From: Rhodocyclaceae bacterium | GTDB lineage: Bacteria; Pseudomonadota; Gammaproteobacteria; Burkholderiales; Rhodocyclaceae | Length of the DNA: 64,000 bases | Direction: 5' to 3' | Assembly (NCBI GenBank): GCA_004379165.1 | Contig: NKXK01000027.1 | Span: 1-64,000, forward strand | Shown: positions 8,082 through 16,248 of the stretch, in pieces | Position numbering within the stretch: position 1 is the stretch's first letter | How the letters are laid out: each line of letters opens with the position of its first letter | The notes under the pieces: model-generated | The model's database searches: none | The model's input: the letters and a program-made list of their open reading frames with translations, nothing else | What the model was told of the DNA's origin: nothing | Translations under genes and position numbers: made by a program

Positions 8082-9031
8082 GCGCTGCGCCGCCGGTGGT
8101 TGAGGTTGCCGCAGCAGTGATGCTGCGTGAGGGCAGCCGGCAGTTCCTGCTGGCCCAGCGGCCAGAGGGCAAGGTCTACGCCGGCTACTGGGAGTTCCCC
8201 GGCGGTAAGGTCGAAGCGGGTGAGACGGTGCGCGACGCGCTGATCCGCGAGCTGTACGAAGAACTCGGCATCACCGTCACCGACTGCTCGCCATGGCTGA
8301 CGCGCGTCTTCACCTACCCGCATGCCACCGTGCGCCTTAACTTCTGGCGCGTCACCGCATGGTCAGGAGAAATTGGCATCACCGCACCGCTCGAACATGC
8401 TGCGGTGGACTGGCAAAATACCGGCAAACCGGCAACGGTCAAGCCCATCCTGCCGGCTAATGACCCCATCCTCAAAGCCTTGTCGCTGCCAACGCAGATG
8501 GCCATCACCATGGCCGAAATCGACGGTGTCGAGCGCCAACTGGAGCGCCTCGAATCGGCACTGACAAATGGTCTGCGCTTGATCCAGATCCGCGACAAGA
8601 CGCTGCCGCCCGCACAACGCCTGTGGTTTGCCGAAACCGTATGTCAACTCGCCCGTAGCCATGGCGCACTGGTGCTCGTCAATGACGATACCGACCTGGC
8701 TGGCCGCATCGGCGCCGACGGCCTGCACCTCAGTGCAGCCAGCCTCGGCGCCTGCAGCGCCCGCCCGGACTTCGCCTGGGTTGGCGCCTCCTGCCATGGC
8801 CAGGACGAAATCCGGCACGCCGGCGAACTGGGGCTCGACTACGCCCTGCTCGGGCCGGTACTCCCGACGCCCACCCATCCGGAGGCAGCCGGCCTTGGCT
8901 GGTCCGGCTTTGCCCGCGAAACGATCGGTAACACCCTGCCTGTCTTCGCCCTCGGTGGAATGAAACAAACTCTGCTCACGACTGCACAAGCCCACGGGGC
9001 GCACGGCATAGCGTTGATGCGTAGCTGGTAG
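8078..9031 (+). CDS. Nudix hydrolase (MutT-like) fused to thiamine-phosphate-synthase-like domain
   Basis: A 317-residue two-domain protein. The Nudix box is complete: G43-x5-E49-x7-R57-E58-L-x-E61-E62-x-G64, within a MutT-like N-terminal domain of about 130 residues, so removal of 8-oxo-dGTP or a related damaged nucleotide is likely. From about residue 140 the protein resembles ThiE (LIQIRDKTLPPAQR, LVNDDTDLAGRIGADGLHLS, LLGPVLPTPTHP), the TIM-barrel enzyme joining the thiamine pyrimidine and thiazole. Whether the ThiE half is active is uncertain; its phosphate-binding C-terminal loop (ALGGM) is present. The start overlaps the ATPase stop by 4 bp. Confidence 0.9.
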   Translation: MSAAPPVVEVAAAVMLREGSRQFLLAQRPEGKVYAGYWEFPGGKVEAGETVRDALIRELYEELGITVTDCSPWLTRVFTYPHATVRLNFWRVTAWSGEIGITAPLEHAAVDWQNTGKPATVKPILPANDPILKALSLPTQMAITMAEIDGVERQLERLESALTNGLRLIQIRDKTLPPAQRLWFAETVCQLARSHGALVLVNDDTDLAGRIGADGLHLSAASLGACSARPDFAWVGASCHGQDEIRHAGELGLDYALLGPVLPTPTHPEAAGLGWSGFARETIGNTLPVFALGGMKQTLLTTAQAHGAHGIALMRSW

Positions 9032-9115
9032 CTCAAACGCCCAAAGTCCGACCATCACCGCTCACCGGACGTAACGCGCCGCCCGGGCCGGCCGAGTATC
9101 GCATCCGGCCATCCG

Positions 9116-9146
9116 GATTTTTGCTGGATTTTCGGGTTGACCGCAG
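9116..9146 (+). repeat. Copy of dispersed 31-nt repeat
   Basis: Intergenic copy between the Nudix-ThiE gene and yacG. It agrees with the reference copy at 61520-61550 at about 26 of 31 positions by hand count and ends in CGGGTTGACCGCAG. Confidence 0.7.
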
Positions 9147-9156
9147 CAGCAGTCGG

Positions 9157-9369
9157 TCAGTTACGCGGGGATGCGTCGGGGAAATCGAGGCCGGGCGCAC
9201 CCGCTTCCTCATCACTCACCTGGACGACAATGCGATAGCTCTCGCTCGCCCAGGCGCCGAGGTCGATCTGCTTGCAACGTTCGGAACAAAACGGGCGCCA
9301 TTTGTTTTCCGGCGCCCAGAGCGCCTCACCGCCGCATTGCGGACAACGGACCTTGCGTACGCCGGCCAT
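9157..9369 (-). CDS. yacG: DNA gyrase inhibitor YacG
   Basis: A 70-residue zinc protein that in E. coli binds GyrB and blocks DNA binding by gyrase. The four zinc cysteines are visible as CPQCGG near residue 9 and FCSERCK near residue 28. The tail after residue 50 is short and acidic. The start overlaps the zapD stop in TGATG, so translation is coupled. The order coaE-zapD-yacG is conserved across proteobacteria. Confidence 0.95.
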   Translation of the reverse strand: MAGVRKVRCPQCGGEALWAPENKWRPFCSERCKQIDLGAWASESYRIVVQVSDEEAGAPGLDFPDASPRN

Positions 9370-10127
9370 CAGAGATTACAGAAGGTGAGTTCGAAGCCGA
9401 CATCCTGCTCGCAGACGCGGGCCTTGATTTCGCGGGCCGGCGGCTTGGTGAAGCGGATGTTCAGGAAATATTTGTTGGCGCCAACTTCGGGAATCGCCGG
9501 CGTATCGACGGCAAGCGAGACGCGGACCATTTGCGCAGCAGTGCCGCCGAGGTTGAGCTGGAATTGACCGTTGGAGGCGGTGTGCTGCTTCGGCCGGCCG
9601 CTGGAACGCAGCAGGCGCAGGACGATGGCTGAGGCATCACGCATCGGCAGCAGCGGCCTGGTCCAGCCAGCCAGCGCGTCACGGCGAACGTCCGGGTTGC
9701 GATGCAGCCACCAGTGGTAGGACGGCAGATCAAATTCACAGACGCCACCGGGAATCGCCGCCCGGCTCTTGATGCCCATCAGCCAGTCGTTGTCCCGCAT
9801 GTACTGACCAATCTTGCCGGTCATGGCCAGCAAGGCTGCCGATGACTGCTCGATCTCGTAGAGGGCACCCGACAGGGCCTCTTCGGAGATTTCAGGGTTG
9901 TTGCGGAAGGCCAGCAGCGTCTGGCGCTGGCGCTCGAGTTCCTGAATCAGGTCCATCTTCAGGTCGGCGCGACCGGCGACTTCAAGGATTTCGAACAGCG
10001 TCACCAGACTGGTGTGATGCTCGGATGCCCCATCCGATTGCGCGAAATACGCCGTCTTCTCGAAGAGATCTTCGAGACGCAGCAACGTGCGGATGCGCTC
10101 GTTGAACGGGTATTCGTAGGTGATCAC
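9369..10127 (-). CDS. zapD: Cell division protein ZapD
   Basis: A 252-residue cytoplasmic FtsZ-bundling protein (formerly YacF) that stabilises the Z ring. The N-terminus ([21 protein letters not shown]) and the central segment ([17 protein letters not shown]) are characteristic of the family. The start is a GTG at 10127; no strong ribosome site is seen in front of it. It lies 61 bp downstream of coaE and overlaps yacG by one base. The length agrees with the family. Confidence 0.95.
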   Translation of the reverse strand: MITYEYPFNERIRTLLRLEDLFEKTAYFAQSDGASEHHTSLVTLFEILEVAGRADLKMDLIQELERQRQTLLAFRNNPEISEEALSGALYEIEQSSAALLAMTGKIGQYMRDNDWLMGIKSRAAIPGGVCEFDLPSYHWWLHRNPDVRRDALAGWTRPLLPMRDASAIVLRLLRSSGRPKQHTASNGQFQLNLGGTAAQMVRVSLAVDTPAIPEVGANKYFLNIRFTKPPAREIKARVCEQDVGFELTFCNL

Positions 10128-10188
10128 GCGGCCGGGTCCGTGAAGAACTGAAAAATTTGTTTAATTTTGAGCTATTTGCATGCAAATC

Positions 10189-10812
10189 TCAACAGCCTGC
10201 TTGAAGTTTATTTCCGGCCAGTGCCAGATACTTGCGGTGCAGACGGAAGACCTGCGGTTGCAGATTCGCCAGATCGTGATCGTTCATCACTACGTCATCG
10301 GCCACCCGCAGTCGCTCGCTGCGGGTCGCCTGCGCCCCCATGATCGCCTCGACCTCGGCAGCCGTCAGGCCGCTGCGCGCCATCACCCGCGCCACCTGCA
10401 GGTTCTCTGGGCAATCTACGACGATGATGCGCTGGCAGCGTTCCCGATACGTGCCGCTCTCGATCAACAGCGGCACGGCGAGAATGACATAGGGCGACTC
10501 GGCGGCTCGGCAGCGGGCCTCAGTGAGCACCCGGATCTGTGGATGCAGGATGCCTTCGAGACGCGCCTTGGCCGCAGCGTCGGCAAACACCCGTCGCCGC
10601 ATCGCGGCACGATCGAGCGCGCCGTGCGCATCGACGATCTGGGGGCCAAACGCCTCGATCAGAGCCGGCATGGCGCCGCCTTGCGGACCGGTCAGTTCAT
10701 GGGCGATGGCGTCGGTATCCACCAGCGCCGCGCCGAGTTCAACGAAAAGGTCGGCCACCGTGCTCTTGCCACTGCCAATGCCGCCGGTCAGGCCAACGAC
10801 AAAATCGCTCAC
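10189..10812 (-). CDS. coaE: Dephospho-CoA kinase
   Basis: Phosphorylates dephospho-CoA, the last step of coenzyme A synthesis. The 207-residue protein starts at a GTG (10812) and has the P-loop GLTGGIGSGKST at residues 6-17. The frame is open far upstream, but that part is antisense-like readthrough of the preceding gene. The GTG overlaps the stop of the SPOR-domain gene (GTGA), showing coupled translation. In many betaproteobacteria the prepilin peptidase gene pilD precedes coaE; here it does not. Confidence 0.96.
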   Translation of the reverse strand: MSDFVVGLTGGIGSGKSTVADLFVELGAALVDTDAIAHELTGPQGGAMPALIEAFGPQIVDAHGALDRAAMRRRVFADAAAKARLEGILHPQIRVLTEARCRAAESPYVILAVPLLIESGTYRERCQRIIVVDCPENLQVARVMARSGLTAAEVEAIMGAQATRSERLRVADDVVMNDHDLANLQPQVFRLHRKYLALAGNKLQAGC

Positions 10813-11591
10813 GGACAGGCCTGCGCGGCCGTTTTCGGCAGGATGCTGACAACCGCTGAACGCACGGCACCACGCGCATCGCCCGGGCCGCTGGCGGTGA
10901 GGGTAACGGTGGCATCCTTGCCCGGGCGCGGCATCAGCTTCGCCGAGCGAACCCCTTTTGTTATTAGCTCGGCCAAGCGCTCCTGAGCGCCTTTTTCGGA
11001 AGAAAACACCCCCAGCGAGATGGCGAAGCGGCTGGCGCCGTCCTGCAGGATAAAGTAATCGGTGACCTCCAGCGCCCGCAACTCCGACGCTTTCTTGTCG
11101 GCCTCGGGCTTGCCGGCCAGCGGCGGGATGAACACCCACCAGCCGTTGCCTTCCCCCGGCTCGACCTGCCGCTTGACGCGGAATTCGGGGAACTTACCGG
11201 CCAGCAGCGCCACCACCCGATCCGCATCGGCCGCCGCCAGATGATTCCAGGCCAGACAAGCCGCCGGTTCAGTACGCACCGAGACCGGCGCCGGGGCCGG
11301 GGCCGGTTTTTCGGCCTCGACCACCGGCGCGGGCGCCGCGGTGTTCTCCTGCGCGCCGGCAGCTGGCCCGTCGCTCTTCGTCTCCGCCCCATCGGCAGCG
11401 GGCACGACAGGCGCCGGCGGACCGGCGGGTGCCTTGGGTGCTTCGCCACGCGACACGATGCGCATGCGTTCGGGCATCAGTTGCTGCTCGACACGATGCG
11501 CATCCGGGTTCTGCGGTCGACCGAAATAACCGGCCGAAAAGGCATAGAACAGCACATTGACCAGCACCAGAAGGAAAACAAGAGCCTTCAT
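10809..11591 (-). CDS. SPOR-domain membrane protein
   Basis: A 260-residue protein with one N-terminal membrane segment (residues 3-20), a long Ala/Pro/Glu-rich linker (about residues 45-110) and a C-terminal region (FILQDGASRFAISLGVFSSEKGAQERL) typical of SPOR domains, which bind denuded peptidoglycan at division sites. It sits five bases after trpB2 and overlaps coaE. Its company with zapD and coaE fits a cell-envelope or division role, but no specific function is known. The family call rests on the GVFSSEKGA-type motif and the architecture. Confidence 0.75.
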   Translation of the reverse strand: MKALVFLLVLVNVLFYAFSAGYFGRPQNPDAHRVEQQLMPERMRIVSRGEAPKAPAGPPAPVVPAADGAETKSDGPAAGAQENTAAPAPVVEAEKPAPAPAPVSVRTEPAACLAWNHLAAADADRVVALLAGKFPEFRVKRQVEPGEGNGWWVFIPPLAGKPEADKKASELRALEVTDYFILQDGASRFAISLGVFSSEKGAQERLAELITKGVRSAKLMPRPGKDATVTLTASGPGDARGAVRSAVVSILPKTAAQACP

Positions 11592-11596
11592 GCGGC

Positions 11597-12961
11597 TCAG
11601 CCCACCTTCGGCAGATGCTTCAAGGATTCGGCAATGGCCTCCTGCGGATATTCGTAATCCTCCAGTTGGCCGGAGAAGAAGCGGTCATACGAAGCCATAT
11701 CGAAGTGGCCGTGGCCGGTCAGGCAGAAGAGGATGGTCTTGGACTCGCCGGTCGCCTTGCAGCGGAGCGCCTCGTCAATCGCGGCGCGGATGGCGTGGCA
11801 GGACTCCGGCGCCGGGATGATGCCTTCGGCGCGCGCGAACTGGACACCGGCTTCAAAGGTCGCTACCTGCGGTACAGCCACAGCTTCCAGCAGCTTCTCG
11901 TGGAAAAGCTGCGACACCAGAGGCGAATCGCCGTGGTAGCGCAAGCCGCCTGCATGGATACCCGGAGGCATGAAGTCGTGGCCGAGCGTGTACATCTTCA
12001 TGATCGGCGTGTAGCCGGAGGCGTCACCGTAGTCGTAGGTGTAGGCGCCCTTGGTCAGCGTCGGACAGGAAGTCGGCTCGACGGCGACGCAGCGCAGGTT
12101 GGTCGCACGCTTGTCACCCGCGGCCTTGTCGGCGAGGAAGGGGAAAGCGATGCCGCCGAAACTGGAACCGCCACCGCAAGGCCCGAAGATAACGTCCGGA
12201 TACAAGCCGATCTTGTCGAACTGCTTCTTGGCTTCGAGGCCGATCACGGTCTGGTGCAGCAGCACGTGGTTGAGCACGGAGCCCAGGGTGTAGCAGGTGC
12301 CGGGATCAGCTGCTGCCTCCTCGACCGCTTCCGAAATCGCCAGACCGAGCGAGCCCTGGCAATCCGGGTCGGCGGCAAGTGCGGCGCGACCGGCGTTGGT
12401 CATATTCGTCGGCGAGGCGAAGACCTCAGCACCCCAGGTCTGCATCATCGAGCGGCGGAAAGGCTTCTGGCCGTAGCTGACCTTGACCATGTAGACGCGC
12501 ACCGGCAGGTCGAACATCTGCCCGGCGTAGGCGATCGACGAACCCCACTGGCCAGCGCCGGTTTCGGTGGTCAGCTTCTTGGTGCCGGCCAGCTTGTTGA
12601 AGTAGGCCTGCGGCACGGCGGAGTTTGGCTTATGCGAACCGGCCGGCGAAACGCCTTCGTATTTGAAGAAAATCTTGGCCGGCGTAGCGAGTGCCTGCTC
12701 CAGCCGCAGCGCGCGGCACAGCGGCGCCGGACGCCATTGGGCATAGATCTGGCGCACTTCTTCAGGTATCGCGATCCAGCGTTCTGCGGACATTTCCTGC
12801 TCAAGGATCGGGCCTGGGAAAATTGCCCCCATCGCCTCCGGCGGCACCGGGTTGCCGTCCGTCCCGAGCGGCGGTGCCGGCGGAGTGGTCATGTCGGCAA
12901 CGACGTTGTACCAGTGGGTGGGGATGTCGTCCTGATCAAGATTGATGCGAAGCGGGGTCAT
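11597..12961 (-). CDS. trpB2: TrpB2-type tryptophan synthase beta-like PLP enzyme
   Basis: A 454-residue fold-type II pyridoxal-phosphate enzyme of the TrpB2 branch, which works without the tight TrpA partner of ordinary TrpB. The PLP lysine is K111 in SHKPNSA, and the glycine-rich phosphate loop GPCGGGSSFGG is visible. TrpB2 proteins make tryptophan from serine and indole and may salvage indole. The start is the ATG at 12961 (MTPLRINLDQ), preceded by AGGGAGAG. No trpA or other trp gene is nearby. It is the first gene of the trpB2-SPOR-coaE-zapD-yacG run. Confidence 0.93.
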   Translation of the reverse strand: MTPLRINLDQDDIPTHWYNVVADMTTPPAPPLGTDGNPVPPEAMGAIFPGPILEQEMSAERWIAIPEEVRQIYAQWRPAPLCRALRLEQALATPAKIFFKYEGVSPAGSHKPNSAVPQAYFNKLAGTKKLTTETGAGQWGSSIAYAGQMFDLPVRVYMVKVSYGQKPFRRSMMQTWGAEVFASPTNMTNAGRAALAADPDCQGSLGLAISEAVEEAAADPGTCYTLGSVLNHVLLHQTVIGLEAKKQFDKIGLYPDVIFGPCGGGSSFGGIAFPFLADKAAGDKRATNLRCVAVEPTSCPTLTKGAYTYDYGDASGYTPIMKMYTLGHDFMPPGIHAGGLRYHGDSPLVSQLFHEKLLEAVAVPQVATFEAGVQFARAEGIIPAPESCHAIRAAIDEALRCKATGESKTILFCLTGHGHFDMASYDRFFSGQLEDYEYPQEAIAESLKHLPKVG

Positions 12962-13059
12962 GCTGGTCTCTCTCCCTGAGATGATCAATATTGTTTTGAA
13001 AATCGGTAAATTACTCCAAAAGTCCCGCAAGCCCAAGCCGACGGCATGTTCCAAAGGCG

Positions 13060-13090
13060 GTTTTTGGCCACTTTTCCGGGTTCACCGCAG
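13060..13090 (+). repeat. Copy of dispersed 31-nt repeat
   Basis: Intergenic copy in the divergent region between trpB2 and the DOMON-like gene, about 25 of 31 positions identical to the reference copy by hand count. The last 13 bases, GGGTTCACCGCAG, are exact. Nothing else was recognised in 12962-13144. Confidence 0.7.
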
Positions 13091-13144
13091 CCGATGCCGG
13101 CGAGTCCGGTTAAAGTACCGGCTACTCACCGTTCCAGCTCGCGC

Positions 13145-13699
13145 ATGACCTCGCTCGCCCCCGTCGAATTGCTTGCCCATCCGGCCATCGCCACCAGCCC
13201 TTTTGGTCCGGTTTTTGCCGAGGTCGCATGGCTCGCCGATGGTGGCCTGCAAATCGACTACCGCATCGCCGACGCCAGCCGCCAACTCCGCCTCCCTGCT
13301 CCCGCCCCGGCCACATTCACCGACGGCCTCTGGCAGCACACCTGCTGCGAGGTGTTCATCGCTCGAGCCGGCGGCCAGAGCTATCGCGAATTGAATTTCG
13401 CGCCAAACGGCGCCTGGGCCATTTATGACTTCATCGACTACCGGCAACGGCTAGCGACACCAACGCCGGTCATCGCCCCGACTATTGACGTCATCGCAAC
13501 GGCTAATGAATTCACCTTGAGCGCGAGCCTGCCGGCAGCGCTGTTGCCCGCCGCCGATACCTGGCAGATCGGCCTCACTGTCGTCCTCGAAACCATCGAT
13601 GGCGACAAATCCTGGTGGGCGCTGACGCACACCGCCGACCGACCCGACTTCCATCCGCTCGCCAGCTTCACGCTGGCACTGAACCGCCCCGCACCATGA
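13145..13699 (+). CDS. DOMON-like domain protein
   Basis: A 184-residue beta-rich protein without signal peptide. Segments such as DGLWQHTCCEVFIA, YRELNFAPNGAWAIYDFIDYR and SWWALTH match bacterial DOMON-like proteins related to carbohydrate-binding module 9. The ATG at 13145 is chosen; the open frame reaches 13046 but contains the dispersed repeat. Its stop overlaps the next gene start (ATGA), so it works alongside the NamZ-like protein, plausibly in cell-wall sugar turnover. No direct activity can be assigned. Confidence 0.8.
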   Translation: MTSLAPVELLAHPAIATSPFGPVFAEVAWLADGGLQIDYRIADASRQLRLPAPAPATFTDGLWQHTCCEVFIARAGGQSYRELNFAPNGAWAIYDFIDYRQRLATPTPVIAPTIDVIATANEFTLSASLPAALLPAADTWQIGLTVVLETIDGDKSWWALTHTADRPDFHPLASFTLALNRPAP

Positions 13700-14910
13700 C
13701 CCAGATCCAATTCGGCATCGACCGCCTGCTCTCTGAACCCGAACTGCGCCGCCCGCTCGCCGGGCGCCGCATCGCCCTGCTCGCCCACCCGGCCTCGGTC
13801 ACCGCTGATCTGACGCACAGCCTCGACGCCCTCGCCGCCTGCCCTGACCTCAAGCTGACCGCCGCCTTCGGTCCGCAGCACGGCATCAAGGGGGACAAGC
13901 AGGACAACATGGTCGAGTCGCCGGATTTCGTCGATCCGCAGCACGGCATGCCAATCTTCAGCCTTTATGGCGAAGTGCGCCGGCCAACCGACGCGATGAT
14001 GGCGACTTTCGACGTGCTGCTCGTCGACCTGCAGGATCTCGGCTGCCGCATCTACACCTTCATCACCACGCTGCGCTACGTGCTGGAAGCAGCTGCGAAG
14101 CACGGCAAGTCGGTCTGGGTGCTCGACCGGCCCAACCCCGCCGGCCGGCCGGTCGAAGGGCTGACGCTGCGCGACGGCTGGGAAAGCTTTGTCGGCGCCG
14201 GCCCGATGCCGATGCGCCACGGCCTGACCATGGGCGAACTGGGCCGATGGTTTATCGACCTGCTCAAGCTCGACGTCGATTACCGCGTGATCGAAATGCT
14301 GGGCTGGCAGCCTGACGCCGCTCCCGGCTATGGCTGGCCGCTGGGCGAGCGCACCTGGATCAACCCCAGCCCGAACGCCCCCAACCTGTGGATGGCCCGC
14401 GCCTACGCCGGCACGGTCATGCTCGAAGGCGCAACGCTTTCGGAAGGGCGCGGCACGACGCGGCCGCTGGAAATCTTCGGCGCGCCCGACATCAACGCCA
14501 AGGCGATCATCGCCAAGATGCAGGCCCTCGCCCCGCACTGGCTCAAAGGCTGCAAGCTGCGCGAAATCTGGTTCGAGCCGACCTTCCACAAGCACGCTGG
14601 CAAGCTCAACCACGGCGTGCAGATCCACTGCGAAGGCCCCTATTACGACCACACCGCCTTCCAGCCCTGGCGCATTCAGGCACTGGCCTTCAAGGCGATC
14701 CGCCGGCTGCATCCGGATTACCCGCTGTGGCGGGACTTCGGTTACGAGTACGAATTCGACCGGCTGGCCATCGACCTGATCAACGGCTCGCCGCTGCTGC
14801 GCGAATGGGTGGATGACACGCAGGCGACACCGGACGACCTCGACCGCATCACGCATGCCGACGAAGCCGCCTGGCTGGCCGAGCGGGCACCCTACCTGAT
14901 CTACCGCTAA
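13696..14910 (+). CDS. DUF1343 / NamZ-like exo-beta-N-acetylmuramidase family protein
   Basis: A 404-residue protein of the DUF1343 family, whose characterised Bacillus member NamZ removes terminal MurNAc from peptidoglycan fragments. Typical segments are ALLAHPASVT, FGPQHGIKGDKQDNM, LVDLQDLGCRIYTFITTLRYVLEA, VLDRPNPAGRPVEG and LSEGRGTTRPLEIFG. No signal peptide is seen, so it may act in the cytoplasm on imported muropeptides. It overlaps the DOMON-like gene by 4 bp and is followed after 11 bp by a membrane transporter. Confidence 0.9.
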   Translation: MTQIQFGIDRLLSEPELRRPLAGRRIALLAHPASVTADLTHSLDALAACPDLKLTAAFGPQHGIKGDKQDNMVESPDFVDPQHGMPIFSLYGEVRRPTDAMMATFDVLLVDLQDLGCRIYTFITTLRYVLEAAAKHGKSVWVLDRPNPAGRPVEGLTLRDGWESFVGAGPMPMRHGLTMGELGRWFIDLLKLDVDYRVIEMLGWQPDAAPGYGWPLGERTWINPSPNAPNLWMARAYAGTVMLEGATLSEGRGTTRPLEIFGAPDINAKAIIAKMQALAPHWLKGCKLREIWFEPTFHKHAGKLNHGVQIHCEGPYYDHTAFQPWRIQALAFKAIRRLHPDYPLWRDFGYEYEFDRLAIDLINGSPLLREWVDDTQATPDDLDRITHADEAAWLAERAPYLIYR

Positions 14911-14921
14911 GCCGGCGCCGG

Positions 14922-16169
14922 ATGACCCTGCCGGAGCCGCTCGCCGCCGTCGGCAGCCACCCGCTGCAGTCGGCGATCGTTGCCATCTTTGCGGTGGTCT
15001 ATCTCGGCATGTTTCTCGGCGGGCTGCCGAAATTGCGTCTCGACCGAACCGGCGTCGCGCTGCTCGGCGCCATTGCGCTGATCGGCATCGGCGCCGTCAG
15101 CACCGAAGCGGCAGCACGCTCGGTTCATCTGCCCACCGTGCTACTGCTCTTCGCCTTCATGGTCGTCTCGGCGCAGATGCGCCTCGGCGGCTTCTACACG
15201 GCCGTCACCCGCCGCGTCGCCGCACTGCCGCTGTCCGAACGCGGCCTGCTCGGAGCGCTGATCGCGGTGGCCGGCGGGCTGTCGGCGGTGTTTTCCAACG
15301 ACATCATCTGTCTGGCGATGACACCGGTCGTCGCCCATATCTGCATCGAAAAGCGACTCGATCCGGTACCCTTTCTCGTCGGCCTCGCCTGCACCGCCAA
15401 TATCGGTTCAGCAGCGACGCTGATCGGTAATCCGCAGAACATGCTGATCGGCTCGGTGCTCAATCTCTCCTTCAGCGGCTACCTGAGCCGCGCCCTGCCG
15501 CCGGTAGCCCTCAGCCTGCTCACGCTGTGGTTGTGGCTGGTCTTCGTGCCGCGGCAGCGCCGCGCCCCGCCTGCTGCTGCGGTCAACGCGGATAACGAGC
15601 CAAAATTCGATGCTTGGCAAACCACCAAAGGCTTGCTCGTCGCCGGCAGCCTGCTCGTCATCTTCCTGTTCACCGACCTGCCGCGCGACGTCGCGGCACT
15701 GGTTGGTGCCGGCATCCTGTTGCTGTCGCGCCGCTTTCATTCCTCCGAGGTCATGGGTTTCATCGACTGGGAGCTACTGGTGCTGTTTATCGGCCTCTTC
15801 GTCGTCAATCACGCCTTCCAGCAAACCGGCCTAGCCAGCCTCGCCGTCGCCTGGCTGGGTGAGCACGGCATCCGGCTCGGCGACAGCGGCCCGCTGTTCC
15901 TTGTCGGTGTCACGCTATCCAATCTGGTGTCCAATGTGCCGGCCACAATGCTCCTGCTCCCGCATCTCAGCGGCGAACGCGCCGGCGACACGCTGGCACT
16001 GGTCAGCACGCTGGCCGGCAACCTGCTGCTGGTCGGCTCGATTACCAACCTCATCGTCAGCGATCTGGCGCGCAAGGAGGGCATCATCATCGACTGGCGC
16101 CAGCACGTCGTGATTGGTTTGCCGATAACGCTGATCACCCTTCTCATCGTCTGGTTCTGGCTTGTCTGA
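14922..16169 (+). CDS. SLC13/ArsB-like inner-membrane anion transporter
   Basis: A 415-residue protein with about eleven membrane segments of the ion-transporter superfamily. Two related halves carry the family signatures VFSNDIICLAMTPVV and NIGSAATLIGNPQNMLIG in the first half and NLVSNVPATMLLLPHL in the second. Substrate cannot be read from sequence; arsenite, dicarboxylate or sulfate are family options. The cytoplasmic loop between the halves (AAAVNADNEPKF) is encoded by a reverse copy of the dispersed 31-nt repeat. It follows the NamZ-like gene by 11 bp and probably belongs to the same transcript. Confidence 0.85.
   Translation: MTLPEPLAAVGSHPLQSAIVAIFAVVYLGMFLGGLPKLRLDRTGVALLGAIALIGIGAVSTEAAARSVHLPTVLLLFAFMVVSAQMRLGGFYTAVTRRVAALPLSERGLLGALIAVAGGLSAVFSNDIICLAMTPVVAHICIEKRLDPVPFLVGLACTANIGSAATLIGNPQNMLIGSVLNLSFSGYLSRALPPVALSLLTLWLWLVFVPRQRRAPPAAAVNADNEPKFDAWQTTKGLLVAGSLLVIFLFTDLPRDVAALVGAGILLLSRRFHSSEVMGFIDWELLVLFIGLFVVNHAFQQTGLASLAVAWLGEHGIRLGDSGPLFLVGVTLSNLVSNVPATMLLLPHLSGERAGDTLALVSTLAGNLLLVGSITNLIVSDLARKEGIIIDWRQHVVIGLPITLITLLIVWFWLV
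15577..15607 (-). repeat. Reverse-orientation copy of dispersed 31-nt repeat inside a coding region
   Basis: About 22 of 31 positions match the reference copy when read on the minus strand, including GTTGACCGCAG. It encodes the hydrophilic loop of the SLC13-type transporter. Confidence 0.5.
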
Positions 16170-16248
16170 AGAGGCGTTTCGTCTTGCTGGCTTTGCGTAT
16201 CAGCAAGCGCTAAGATGACATTTCGATCCATAACAATGTTTCGTCGGG

